64,000 bases of DNA from Triticum aestivum (GCF_018294505.1 NC_057814.1:299622935-299686934); one strand, 5' to 3'. Counted from the first letter of the stretch, positions 34,940 through 45,168 are shown. Notes: generated by a model not told the origin, from the sequence alone. Made by a program: numbers and translations.

Positions 34940-36420
34940 GGCTTTGTCAACTTAGTCAACACAAAGCAGTGACTGTTGGATGTCCATCCAACGGCTGCCG
35001 TGCTTCTTCAATCTCTGATCTTCCTGCTCCAGCCGCACAAACCAGCGCCGGCGGGACTGCCTGCTCCCTCCTCCCGTGGCCGGCTGTGCTGCCGCCAGGC
35101 CATCCCTCTAACCACCCGCGCATCCTGTTATTTTCTGGCGACGTCAGCCTCACCCGGCAGCCGACCAGTCAGCGCTCGTACTCCCCTCAGCGTGGGCATT
35201 CACTACCGCGTCTTCCCCGGCTCTGTGTCGTTCCCTTCCTAGGCCTCACCATCGTCCACCGCCCTTGTGCTCTCGGCGCGGCGTGGTCAACATGGTCAAT
35301 GAATGACATCCATCGGAAGTGGACGGTACATGGAGAGGCTGACAGCTGGGTCTAGTCCTGGCCATCTCCGGCCCGGCCCTGTCGGCCCACCCAGACCAGG
35401 CCCTAAAATCCAGGGCCTAGGCCCGATGGGGTTGCCCGTGGGCCGGGCTTGGGCCTGAGTTTTGAGCCCACCAGCAGGGCCTGGACGGGCTTGGGCTTGG
35501 CATGTTGCCATTTCAAGGAAGAGGCCTGGCCCATGGCCCTAAGCCCTAAGGGCTTTTCAGGGCTTTTTACTAGATGGGCCAGGCTTGGGCTTGAAAAGTA
35601 GGCCCGATGGTAGGTCCTGGGAGGGCCTGGGCCTCAGTTTTCTCCCATGGGCTTTTTATGGCCCGACCCAAGCCCGGCCCGGCCCATGGCCAGGTATAGC
35701 TGGGTCCACGATCGCACACAAGGAAATGCCTCCTTATTACGCACAAAATAATGATTCCTCCACCTGACAGCCGGGACCCACTGGAAGGGCCTCTGTATTT
35801 CTTGAAAAAAATGTTCCCCCCACTGACAGCTCGGACCCACCAGCTATATCTTTGCACGCAAGGAAGTGCCTCCTTATTACGGGCGAAAAAATGAATACTC
35901 CCCCTGCTAGCTGGGACCCACCATAGTGGGAGGCCGACTTGTGGGCCTACTAAGTTGACGGCGAAGGAGGGCTTTGTCAACTTAGTCAATACGAACAATT
36001 CTAGCTCAAGTGACCATACGATGTCCATCCAACGGCCGTAGTGCTTCTTCAACCTCTGTTCTTCTTGCTCCAGCCACCCAAACCAGCACTGGTCGTGCCG
36101 CGTGCTCCTGCCTCCTGTGGCCGTCTGTGCTGCCGCGGAGGCCTCACCGCCCCCTACTATTCCCACTGCTGGCCAGGCCCTACGGCGAGAGCAGCCTCAC
36201 ATCTCAGCTGAACCAGTGAACCCTCGTACTCCTCTCCACGTGGGCATCCACTGCCGCGTCTTCCTCGGCTCCGCGTCGTCCCCTTCCTAGGCCTCGCAGT
36301 CGTCCACCGCCTTGGTGCTCTCGGCGCGGCGTGGTCAACGTGGTCCAGGAACGACTTCCATCGGAAGAGTACTGTACCTGTAGAGGCTGACAGCTGGGTC
36401 CATGGCTGCAGCAAGGAAGT
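34940..36420 (+). repeat. duplicated segment of the right CACTA arm
   Basis: The block at 34945-35352 ('gctttgtcaacttagtcaa...gatgtccatccaacgg...gcttcttcaa...gaggctgacagctgggtc') recurs at 35970-36400. A shorter related piece occurs at 34440-34575. A second phrase 'caaggaa.tgcctccttatta', followed by 'gacagc.gggacccac', occurs at about 35719, 35859 and 36413. These are repeats in the subterminal region, not genes. Confidence 0.8.
35353..35698. mobile_element. hAT-type non-autonomous element, 8-bp duplication GCTGGGTC
   Basis: Starts TAGTCCTGGCCAT and ends ATGGCCAGGTATA (imperfect 13-bp inverted repeats). It is flanked by a perfect 8-bp duplication GCTGGGTC at 35345-35352 and 35699-35706. It is 346 bp and very rich in GGGCCTGGGC/GGCCCGG. 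Removing it restores the duplicated phrase 'gacagctgggtcca' seen at 36391. Confidence 0.85.
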
Positions 36421-36754
36421 GCCTCCTTATTATGCGGAAAATAATTATTCCTCCACCTGACAGCAGGGACCCACCAGAGGCGCGCGCGCAAGTGGGTCCC
36501 AGCTGTGTCATAATAGAGGCGCGCACGTAGCATGTCACGCAGTCCCGTTAATACCGTGTACACGTACATACAGCCAGGGTGTAAGAAACTAAATACGGCC
36601 ACATACGTACATACGAACGGGGTCTCGAACGCCTACTCGCGCATACGTACGGCCAGGGCTCGTGTACATGGCTGGGTCGGAACGGAGAAACTGCGTCGTC
36701 ATGTTCATCGGGAGCCAACCGGCTTGGACGGAACAGCTGATCAAAACGAGGCCT

Positions 36755-37011
36755 GGCGTACCACAGAACGGAGGAAACGGCCCTGTGTTCAACCGGCCAT
36801 GGTCGAAACGGGATCATGTTCATCGGGAGGCGTCTGGCGTACCGCAAAACGGAGGAAAAAGGCTTCTCTTAGACCTCCTATGGTCGAAACGGGGTCCTGT
36901 TGATCGGGAGGGGTGTGTCGTACCGCAAAACAGAGGAAACGAACTTGTGTTGGAGCGCTACGGTAGAAACGGGGGTCCTGTTCATCGGGAGGGGTGTGGC
37001 GTACCGCAAAA
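36755..37011 (+). repeat. 81-bp tandem repeat, three units
   Basis: Units beginning GGCGTACCACAGAACGGAGG and variants start at 36755, 36836 and 36917, with a partial unit at 36998. Spacing is exactly 81 bp. In one frame each unit gives a 27-residue repeat (GVPQNGG...HREG), so the open frame here comes from the repeat. Confidence 0.93.
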
Positions 37012-37019
37012 CATGACTC

Positions 37020-37440
37020 CACGGGATATTGTTCATCTCCACCGTCGACCTTCTCCAGCCTCCATGGGCTACTGTTCATCCACCGTCGACCTCCTCCAGC
37101 CTCCACCTGCGACTGTTCATCCACGGGCTCCTGTTCATCCAGCCTCCACCGCTCCTCCACCGGCTACTGTTCAACCAGACCTCTCCATGGGGTCATGTTC
37201 AACCACCCCTCCACGGGCTACTGTTCATCCAGCCCTCCACCGGCTACTGTTCATCCAGCCCTCCCGGGGTCGTCATGTTCATCCAGCCCTCCACGGGGTC
37301 CTGTTCATCCACCCCAACCGGCTCGATCGGGGTCCTGTTCATCTATGGCAACGGCCTCTACTACCATGGGGTCCTCTTCATCCACCCCCCCACCGGGAAC
37401 TATTCATCCAACCCCCCCCCCAACAACGCTGACTATTCAT
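37020..37440 (+). repeat. CTGTTCATCCA-type short repeat array
   Basis: The core TGTTCATCCA followed by 'gcc(t)ccaccggctac' recurs about fifteen times at irregular spacing of 20-40 bp. It lies between the 81-bp repeats and the CACTA terminus, as expected for a subterminal array. Confidence 0.85.
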
Positions 37441-37689
37441 CAAGAGGCAATAGGTTCAATCGGCCTCAGTTAGCAGCAGTAGCTAAGGAATCGCTCGATC
37501 GGGTTCAGTTAACAGCCAGGGGTCGATTGACCTCTCGGGGTCAGTAACGCGTAGCCTGCAGTGCAATCGCTCGGGTTCAGTAGACAAACGCCTCGCTCGG
37601 GTTCAGTTAGATCCCAACGCCTCGCACCAACGCGCGTACGTGTACGAGAGAAACGCGCATCCCTCGGCCCCCGACCACCCACTGTAACC

Positions 37690-37980
37690 GGGAACTCCCC
37701 GATATTTTCCTCGCCCACACTTCTAGCATGGTTTTTTCGTCATGGACGGCCCAAAGAATGTCATGCAGCTGCGTCTCCCGCCCGCCCAGGACGAAAAGTC
37801 CATTTTTTGTCATGATTTTTTGTCATAGAAGTAGGATCCCACCACATCTATGATGATACCGGGTTTTGTCACAATTATCATCATAGAAGTGTCATAAGCA
37901 TGACAGAAAGTTCTCAAAAAAAGCATGACAAACAAAATAGTTCGGCCCAAAATGTCACGGATGTGTATTTTTTTGTAGTG
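37690..37980 (-). mobile_element. right terminus of the CACTA element
   Basis: Minus-strand terminus CACTACAAAAAAATACACAT at 37980-37961, followed inward by repeated TCATGAC, TGTCATAG and 'ctatgatgat' phrases. The flank beyond 37980 is immediately coding sequence of the Tat antisense ORF. Confidence 0.8.
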
Positions 37981-38330
37981 AGGGTACCCTGTCCCGGCAG
38001 TACGCCATACTTCGGCTGGCCGACCTCAAAGATTGTCCCTCCCGGAGTGCAGGGGACAAGGCAGAAGTATTTTCTCCATAATTCGAAATGGGCCTCACAG
38101 CCCAGAAACATCTCGCAAAGGGTAACATAGCCTGAGATATGCAGAATGGATCTTGGGGTGAGATGATGGAGCTGGATCCCGTAACACTCCAGTAAACCCC
38201 TTAGGAAGGGGTGAATGGGAAAGCACAAGCCTCATAAGAGGAAGGGCACGAATCATACCCTCTCTTCCCTGCGTGGGGCAGGGAAGTTCTCTGCAAAAGC
38301 TTCACCATTCGCGGAAGTCAATCCAGGGCG
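37981..38330 (-). pseudogene. antisense extra ORF of Tat element, N-terminal domain
   Basis: On the minus strand, FPIHPFLRGLLECYGIQLHH, then ILHISGYVTLCEMFLG, HFELWRKYFCL and KYGVLPGQG form the conserved core of the 'putative gypsy type transposon' family (Transposase_28). These are plant proteins encoded by Tat-type retrotransposons, often antisense to pol, with unknown function. Two in-frame stops upstream (near 38232 and 38256, TGA) interrupt the N-terminal coding sequence, so the copy is dead. The frame runs straight into the CACTA terminus at 37980. The coiled-coil C-terminal half lies at 12.4-13.85 kb. Some sequence between the two halves seems to be missing, consistent with a deletion at the left CACTA end. 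Confidence 0.75.
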
Positions 38331-38798
38331 GGTGGACACAAGATATTAAGTACGAAGATACCCTTGCATCTCGAGGCTGCTTAGTCGGAGATGGGAGACC
38401 GAACAGCTTGCACAATCGCCTTGGAGGGGGGCGTGAGGGCATGAGGAGGAGCCTGGGGTGCTTGCCATTTCTTAGAGTTCTCTGATTTGTTGGCCTCTCA
38501 ATTATTTGGGAATAGGATGTGTTACCCATCATGCCCCTAGCCTATTTAATAGGCTCTTTTTCTCTGGCCCGTAAGGGGCATTTCTGTCAAAGACTACTGG
38601 ACTGTCTGCCTCCCTCTGGCGCATGGAAATCGAAGGGTGTCATTAACCTAAGCAAGCAAGTTGATGTGGGCCCTGCAATACTTCGACGAGTCGGAAAATC
38701 ATCAGTGGCTGAACTATTGTCCGCCGGACACAAAGGGGCAAAGGAAGTCGCCACGCAAGCCGGAGACTTTCGGCGCGTAAGGCTGCTAAGGCGTCCCG
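38331..38798. other. spacer between antisense ORF and LTR
   Basis: No gene. It should contain the promoter and leader of the antisense ORF on the minus strand. A TTTAATAGGC phrase near 38544 is the only TATA-like candidate, and it is weak. Confidence 0.4.
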
Positions 38799-39272
38799 TA
38801 TTAGGGAGTCCTCGGGCTGCCGACCTATCTCTCATGGGCCGCCCTGGTGGGCCACTCCAGATTCTGTTAAGGAAGGCCGAGCTTGAGATAACTCTGTACA
38901 ACAGAAGGAAAACTCGGAAGGCTTGGCGTCTCCTCCAAGGAAGATTTAGCATAGCCAGCGTATTTGTCTCCTCATGGCAACTGACATATGTAACCCTAGG
39001 TACCCCTGGTGTCTGTATAAACTAGAGGGTTTAGTTCATAGAAACGAGAACCACCATCCTACTCATCTAGGGTTTAGTTCATCCGATCTCGTGGTAGATC
39101 AACTATGTAACCATCATATATAGATCAATATAATCAAGCAGACATAGGGTTTTACCTCTTCGAGAGGGCCCGAACCTAGGTAAATACTGTCCCTGTGTCC
39201 ACTGTTCCCCGTTGATCCAAGATCCATAGCTCGGGACCCCCTACCCAAGATCTGCCTGTGTTGACACCGACA
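38799..39272 (+). mobile_element. 3' LTR of the Tat-type element
   Basis: Runs from about 38799 (TATTAGGGAGTCCTCGGG; the expected TG is TA here) to GTTGACACCGACA at 39272, about 474 bp. A TATA box CTGTATAAACTAGAGGG lies near 39014. Its 3' half matches, inverted, the LTR at 41537. The orientation agrees with the pol end at 11541. The 5' boundary is approximate and no clear polypurine tract was found. Confidence 0.65.
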
Positions 39273-39471
39273 ACTGTTCATGGGTGGTACGACTGCACGG
39301 GGGATCATTCATCGACGGTTCGAGGGACTCCAAGTATGATCTACACAGACATGTTCTTCTTCCGCTGCAACTCGGTGACGGTAACGATCGTGATCCCAAC
39401 CCATTATTCATCTTCATATTGATCTTGGGTGATCGTAGGCGCGAAATTTTTGTTTACTATGTTTCCCAATA
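39273..39471 (+). mobile_element. Copia LTR 3'-end fragment
   Basis: The stretch 'gttcatgggtggtacgac', 'tcattcatcgacggttcgag' and 'ttgtttactatgtttcccaata' looks like the last 200 bp of a wheat Copia LTR, whose end would be ...CCCAACA. This is from memory of such LTRs. It is truncated on the left by the LTR at 38799-39272, and no primer-binding site follows. Confidence 0.45.
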
Positions 39472-40030
39472 GGGGGCCCCTGTCCTTCGTCCCGGTAAGT
39501 GGTGGGCCCTATTGATGTCTCGTGTCCCTCTCGGGCAGGAGGAGGGAGGTTGGCAGCATGTTGACCATTTTCTTCCGGGCGGTGTGGCGAAGCCACAAAG
39601 GCAACCGACCGTGCTCGCCCCGGCCTGGACGGTATACGGGCTGTGCTCCCCACAGAGCGCTATTGAGCTAGACTCGGCATTTCCGCCACCTCACCGAGCC
39701 ATGATCCCAGAAGGGGCTGTTCTTGCGCAAGGGTAGGTGGGTGGTGTAGCAGGGCTCAGGCTGCTCACAAAGCAGTTGTGGGTGATGTCTCAAAGCTGAG
39801 CTGCCGATGAGCTGGGTGGCGTACCCTGTCAGGCGATCATCCTCCACCTGGTGCCCTGTTTTTAGATTGTACGTCCTAAGCTCCCTACGTATGAGAACCT
39901 CCGGGGGTGTGTTCTGGGGGTGGTGGCTCGTGCACCCTAGCCATGCTTGGTTATTCTTGCTCCAAGTCTAGTTGGCCTAGCCATAGCCCCCTACCTGGCG
40001 TGCCAGATGCCGGAGGCTGATCTTCGGACA
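39472..40030. other. no feature recognised
   Basis: GC-rich sequence without a long frame, splice structure or repeat boundary. Confidence 0.4.
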
Positions 40031-40800
40031 CCGGGGATCAAGGATACCCCGTATTTGTTAGTTCGGCCAGGGGCTAAAACACTAAGCTAACCAACTCACC
40101 AAGATAACCAAGACACGCATGGACATGGGGGAGTTTATACAGGTTTAGGCCGCCTTCAAGGCTTAAAACCCTACATCCTATTGGTATTCAATATTAGCTC
40201 AAGAATACAAGTCTTTGGGTGTACAAAAGAAGTGGTCAGGGTGAGTTATGGGGTAGTCGGGGTGCTCGAAAGAAGACCTTGAGTACAACTTCTATCTTCT
40301 CCTCCTACCTTATGCTCAGTGCTTCCTATGCGAGTGCTCTTGCTAGGAAAAGTTGTCCTCCTACTCGACCACGGTCCTCCCCTTATATAGATCCCAGGCG
40401 TACCAGATTTGGTCATCCTAATAAATACAATAGCACGATCATGTGGAGATATTTGACACACCTCTCCCACTTGCTCCTGACAATGGGCCAGGAGATAACC
40501 TCACACTGCACAAGGTCAGGTCCTCGAGTAGCTTCCCCGATGTGACACGCCGCACTGCCTCCTACCTTTATTGACGGCTAGTGTCCCGTCTTGTCTCGTG
40601 TCCTCCAGGTCATCATGATGATGGCCCTAGGTGTAGCCCTACACCGAGCTGCGTGAGTAGCATGATCCGGTATTCAAAGCTTGGTCGGTGGAGTGTGCCG
40701 CAAGGTTAGCCTTTCTCCGCCAATGCGTGTCCTTGCCAGCTCGGGGAGGCAGCCCCCGTGCGTCATGGGTGACGTCAAAGGCTCCTCAGGGATCTTCTGT
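40031..40800 (-). mobile_element. probable LTR fragment, minus strand
   Basis: The order of phrases 'gtttatacaggtttaggccgcc', 'aaaccctacatcct' and a minus-strand TATA-like ATCTATATAAGGGGAGG near 40385 is that of an inverted Gypsy LTR. Neither terminus could be fixed and no target duplication was seen. Confidence 0.35.
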
Positions 40801-40924
40801 GGAGGTTGTACTGCCTCGTTTCACCTGTTTTCTACTTTTTTTACTACCATGGTATTTTTAGAGGTAAAAATAAAACATGTATTTACCATCGAGCGAGTTC
40901 ATATATTTTAGTAAATCGGGCATA

Positions 40925-41536
40925 CCCCATGCTTAATTACTCCATCACCTACCAGTACCACTACTGAGCTTGAAGCCAAACAGATCAAAGATATTCCGGC
41001 TACATCAGCCGACGATAGTCAAGCTCCAGCTTCTGAAACCAATGCTGCCACTGTGGCACCTAAGGCTGAAGTCACTCAGGATGTAGCGAATATGAATGCA
41101 TCCATTGAAGCCAATACTTTTGAAGTCATTGGTCAGCCCAAAGTCAGTGATGGCACTGTCTTTGCTGAAGATAAATCTGGGCCTGAAGTTCAACTTGTAC
41201 GTGTCCAATGGCCAAATCTCACTCCCCTGGATGTACCTAGAACCCAGAATGAATTCCATGTCCAGAACAGGCCTCAAATTTAGAAGCCAATGCCTAGACT
41301 GCCAAGGCTTTGCAGTGCGTCTTCCACTGACTGCACCTTTAGTGTATTAAGCTTCAGTGAGCACACCACGTTCTTTAACCACGCCAAGAACCCCGACAGC
41401 AAGCCGTGTATATCTTCTGATAGGTTCTGGAGCCATCTTCAGAGAAGCTATTACATGTGTGTGCTATATAACCATGACAGAATTCATCCGCACAAGAGGC
41501 TTAACTATGAAGCCATGTCTGATCTATCTTGCCCTG
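40925..41536 (+). pseudogene. fragment of a divergent SIRE-type third (env-like) ORF
   Basis: A frame open to 41281 (acidic, Ala/Pro/Glu-rich: PATSADDSQAPASETNAATV) continues after a stop as FFNHAKNPDSKPCISSDRFW and SYYMCVLYNHDRIHPHKRLN. This pattern aligns with the third ORF of the complete Copia element, at about 60285-60425 (FFTDYNPYDSARIRKRRFW, SSMLFNKDKVFNHEHIPHGD): the F-F, N-P, D-S, R-F-W, L, D-+-I/V and H residues agree in order and spacing. So it is a piece of the same gene from a different subfamily. It is cut at 41536 by an LTR, and no LTR or pol of its own is nearby. Confidence 0.6.
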
Positions 41537-41947
41537 TGTCGGTGTCAAAACCGGTGGATCTCGGGTAGTGGGGCCCCGAGCTATGGATATAGGATCAATG
41601 GGGAACAGGGGCTGATGAACATAGTGTTTACCCAGGTTCGGGCCCTATTGAAGAGGTAAAACCCTATGTCCTGCTTGATTGTATTTGATGTATGATGTGG
41701 TTACATAGTAGATCTACCTCGAGATTAGATGAGCTAAACCCTAAGTCGATCAGGTGATGAATGTGGCTCTAGCCCTAAAGACTAAAACCCTCCTGTTTAT
41801 ATAGGCACCGGTAGGGTTAGGGTTACATGTGATCGGTTACAATGAAGGAAAGATCATGCTAATCTTGACTTCGAGGGCACACCACGACTCTACAGATCAC
41901 CTGTCCAGTCACGGGTCCACACTCTAGCTTGGGCTCCTAATGGCCCA
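41537..41947 (-). mobile_element. LTR related to the 38799 family, minus strand
   Basis: On the minus strand it ends GGTTTTGACACCGACA at 41537 and has a TATA box CCTATATAAACAGG near 41800. Phrases such as 'catagctcggg.ccc', 'gacatagggttttacctctt' and 'agggtttag.tcat' match 38799-39272. The other end abuts the truncated gag near 41947. The flanks (CCCTG and CCAGT) do not match, so it is not a simple solo LTR. Confidence 0.65.
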
Positions 41948-43805
41948 CCAGTTTGGGGAGGTATTTGATGGCGTGGAGGTCGTCTTCTCGGGCCATGTGA
42001 ATGTGTAGAATAAAATCCTCGATCCACACTGCGGGATAGGTTGTTCCGTCGTATGCTTCGATATTGATGGGCTTGAACCCCTCGGGGAATTCGTGATCCA
42101 GTACTTCATCTGTGAAGCAGAGAGGGTGTCTGGCACCTCTATATCGGGCTGTGTCACGGCGCACCTCCGATGTAGTCCGTCTGTGGTTATCGGCCCGGGC
42201 GTGACTAGGTTTGTCACGTCCGAATAGGTACCCGTCATCCCGAGTTAGGAAGCGTCCTCGCGATCCGTAGATTGATCTGGTGTGTCCTGCTCTACTGTCC
42301 AGGTCCTGTCGAAGGTCGTATGTATAGTCTCGAGCTGTTCTGTCTCTGTTTTTACGAGGTGGTGGGGTGGGCTGTTGTTCGGCCTGAGTTGCCGTTTTAT
42401 CACGACCGCGGGATGGTCGGTTCGCCGCACTATCCCAACCATGTGGTGGTCGTTCCGCATTGCGCGAGGGAGGTTTGGGATCTAGAGCCTCCTCATCGAA
42501 TTGAGGTAGCAGTCTACGCTTCGGGTAACTCTTGGCTGGGCGTTTGAGGCCGTATTCTTCGGCTACCAGGACATCGGTCCATCTGTCAATGAGTAGGTCT
42601 TGATCGGCTTGGAGCTGCTGCTGTTTTTTCTTCAGGCTTCTTGCAGTAGCTATTAGCTGGCGCTTGAAGTGCTCCTGGTCGAGGGGTGCCTCAGGCACGA
42701 CGAAATCCTCGCTGCCAAGGCTCTCCTCATCCTCGGAGACTAGATGATAACTATCGTCATCCGGGTCATTGGGCACGGCCTGTTTATCAGGGTTAACTTG
42801 CCCGTTGTCTTCTTCCTCCTGTTCGGATGCAGCTCCCATAGGGTCTTCATTGTTTTCGGCGTCGCCCGGAGTTCTATTTTCTCCGGTGCCGGTGTTGCCA
42901 TCTTTTGAGCGACGAGGCTTATAGCGGCGTTTAGGGTGCCGGCGCTTGGATTGTGTCTCAGAAGGTTTATTCGCAATTGGATCTTCTTTGTCATCGTCGC
43001 TAGCTTTTTTAGGTGTGTAAACCATGTACACATCGTACGAAGAGGTGGCCGTCCAACGTCCAGTGAATGGCGGGTCTTGGCCTTGCTCCTTGTCGGCATC
43101 TTCGTCCATACCGTCGATGTCTTTGGAGCCATAATCAAGCACGTCGGTTAAGTCATCGACAGTGGCTATGAAGTGGGTGGTGGGTGGGAAGCAAAATTCC
43201 CCATCATCAACCTCTAGCTCGAACCGAACATAGTTCGGCTGTGAGTCCTTCTCCAAGGACAAATTCTTTAAAGAGTTTAGCACATCACCCAAAGGTGAGT
43301 TCTGGAAGATGTCTGCGGCGCTGAATTCAAAAATTGATAACCGATCCAGCTCGGTGTCCGCAGGCGTACATGGTCTGGAACTGATAGCCGGAGACGAGTC
43401 TGGAGTTCCGCTGACGCAAATATTGCAAGGTGTCGAGTCTGTGTGCGGCTCCAACACCGCGGACTCTGTGGCCTCGGATGGCATGATCTGCTCCGGCTCT
43501 AAGGCCGTGGCAGCAACAGGAACCATCTCCTGGATGTGACCCGATGACAGATTTAAGTCATGTTCATCGGAGCGAGGGGGAGAGATCGTCGCGGTCTCGA
43601 ATCCGTCGAAGATCAAGTCTCTGCGGACGTCCGCGATGTAGTTCAAGCTTCCAAATCTGACCTGATGGCCAGTGGCGTAACTATCGATCTGCTCCAGATG
43701 GCCAAGCGAGTTGGCCGGCAGTACAAAGCCGCCGAACACGAAGATCTGTCCAGGGAGGAAGGTTTCTCCTTGGACGGCGTCACTATCGATGATTGAATGG
43801 GCCAT
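41937..43805 (-). CDS. Gypsy (Tat-type) gag, open 622 codons, C-terminally truncated
   Basis: ATG at 43805, in good context (CCGATGG), lies 48 bp inside the LTR at 43853. The frame is open to a TAG near 41937. Residues 1-100 are mixed and 120-390 acidic and disordered. About 290-320 has a basic RRHPKRRYKPRRSKD cluster that could be a nuclear-localisation signal. About 400-560 is Arg/Asp-rich. The final 50 residues begin the retrotransposon gag core (GFKPINIEAYDGT, VWIEDFILHIHMAR, HAIKYLP). There the frame meets the LTR at 41947 and ends a few residues later. An intact gag core would continue for 150 or more residues. Gag would assemble particles. The long undamaged frame next to an abrupt break suggests recent truncation. 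Confidence 0.8.
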   Translation of the reverse strand: MAHSIIDSDAVQGETFLPGQIFVFGGFVLPANSLGHLEQIDSYATGHQVRFGSLNYIADVRRDLIFDGFETATISPPRSDEHDLNLSSGHIQEMVPVAATALEPEQIMPSEATESAVLEPHTDSTPCNICVSGTPDSSPAISSRPCTPADTELDRLSIFEFSAADIFQNSPLGDVLNSLKNLSLEKDSQPNYVRFELEVDDGEFCFPPTTHFIATVDDLTDVLDYGSKDIDGMDEDADKEQGQDPPFTGRWTATSSYDVYMVYTPKKASDDDKEDPIANKPSETQSKRRHPKRRYKPRRSKDGNTGTGENRTPGDAENNEDPMGAASEQEEEDNGQVNPDKQAVPNDPDDDSYHLVSEDEESLGSEDFVVPEAPLDQEHFKRQLIATARSLKKKQQQLQADQDLLIDRWTDVLVAEEYGLKRPAKSYPKRRLLPQFDEEALDPKPPSRNAERPPHGWDSAANRPSRGRDKTATQAEQQPTPPPRKNRDRTARDYTYDLRQDLDSRAGHTRSIYGSRGRFLTRDDGYLFGRDKPSHARADNHRRTTSEVRRDTARYRGARHPLCFTDEVLDHEFPEGFKPINIEAYDGTTYPAVWIEDFILHIHMAREDDLHAIKYLPKLVGH

Positions 43806-43852
43806 CGGACCTTTCGTCGAAGGCAAAGTGGAACTCTCAATGAAAGCACCAA

Positions 43853-44331
43853 TGTCGGTGTCAAAACCGGCGAATCTCGGGTAGGGCGTCCCGAACTGTG
43901 CCTCTAAGATCGATGGTTGTAGGAGACGGGGGACACGATGTTTACCCAGGTTCGGGCCCTCTCTATGGAGGTAATACCCTACTTCCTGCTTGATTGATCT
44001 TGATGAATATGAGTGTTACAAGAGTTGATCTACCACGAGATCGTAATGGCTAAACCCTAGAAGTCTAGCCTATATGACTATGGTAATGAGTATATGCTTT
44101 GCGGACTACACCCGCCGGTTTATATAGACACCGGGGGGATCTAGGGTTACATAGAGTCGGTTACATAAGAAGGAATCTTCATAGTTGATCGCCAAGCTTG
44201 CCTTCCACGCCAAGGAGAGTCCAATCCAGACACGGGTACAGTCTTCGGCCTTCATGTCTTCACAGCCCACCAGTCCGGCCGATGGATAACAGGCCGGACG
44301 CCCGAGGACCCCTTAGTCCAGGACTCCCTCA
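43853..44331 (-). mobile_element. 5' LTR of Tat/Fatima-like element
   Basis: On the minus strand it runs from TGAGGGAGTCCTGGACTAAG (44331) to GGTTTTGACACCGACA (43853), 479 bp. A TATA box TCTATATAAACCGG lies near 44125. It is closely similar to the solo LTR at 29626-30096. Directly downstream on the minus strand, TTGGTGCTTTCATTGAGAG (43852-43834) occupies the primer-binding position, then gag starts. The matching 3' LTR is absent. Confidence 0.88.
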
Positions 44332-44560
44332 GCCGCCCCAGCAAGGCTCTTGCCGGGGGAGTCTACCTCGCTCCTCTACTCTTTGTGTCTCTGGTCTTGG
44401 CGTTGCCTTGGTTTGGCTTGTGCTCCGGCTTCCCTCCTCTACCCTGCGAAGTGTGGCCGTGGGCGCGGCTTTGACTGCCCGAGCACAAGTAAAGGGGTTA
44501 AAAGGAGAGCCCCTACTTTTTTACACTGACAAGTAGTATCTTTACTTGGTGCAAAAGATT
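44332..44560. other. short GC-rich flank, nothing recognised
   Basis: Contains no gene. It separates the 5' LTR above from the Athila-type element that starts, in noncoding sequence, near 44560. Confidence 0.4.
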
Positions 44561-45168
44561 TGGCTAGCAAGGGGTGAGAGCACGCTCAACATGTTGGAGG
44601 ATCCATGACAACATAACTTCTATCCGGATATAAGAAAACATAACCTATTATGTTGTCTTCCTTGTCCAACGTCAACCTTTTAGCATGTAATATTTTAATG
44701 AGTGCTCACAATCACAAAAGATGTCCAATATAGTATATTTATACGTGAAACCTCTCTTTCTTCATTACTTCCTATTAATTGCAACAATGACCAAAACTAT
44801 GTTTGGCAACACTCAACAAATTTTATTCATCATACTCTTTATATGTGAAGTCATCACTCTCCATAAGATCATTATATAATCTTTTACTTCTTTTATTCTT
44901 TTCTTTTTTCTCAAGATCATAGCAAGAAAGCAAAGCCCTCAACTCAAAACTACTCTTTATTATATAGCTCACGGACTCGATTACATAGATAGAACATAAA
45001 GCAAAACACAAAGACTAGATCATACTAAATTTTTTTATTCTACTAGATCAAGATATAACCAAAAGGATTGAACTAAAAAAACGAAAGGTAAAGATGTGAT
45101 GGTGATATGATACCGGGGCACCTCCCCAAGCTTGGCAGTTTCCAAGGGGAGTGCCCATACGCATGTAT

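Larger units (their letters stand above)
13853..37980. mobile_element. putative giant CACTA element inserted in the Tat antisense ORF
   Basis: The right end reads, on the minus strand, CACTACAAAAAAATACACAT from 37980, a standard CACTA terminus. The left end near 13853 has matching subterminal features (TGTCATGCATG, 'tcatcacggaagtg', TGATACG) but no clean CACTA bases, so it is truncated by about 20 bp or more. The decisive argument is the flanks: left of 13850 is the C-terminal part, and right of 37980 the N-terminal part, of the same antisense ORF in the same orientation. Inside are subterminal arrays at both ends, a multi-exon minus-strand gene, later MITEs and a solo LTR, a Copia gag piece and an F-box pseudogene. 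No transposase (TNP2) domain was seen, so it is non-autonomous. Two separate insertions with a deletion remain possible. Confidence 0.55.

Noticed and set aside
36662..37432. 256-codon open frame on the plus strand
   Set aside because: It consists of three 81-bp units followed by the TGTTCATCCA array. No domain or codon signature of a gene.
41537..41947. solo LTR with target duplication
   Set aside because: Flanking pentamers CCCTG and CCAGT differ, and the two sides belong to different elements, so it is a rearrangement junction.
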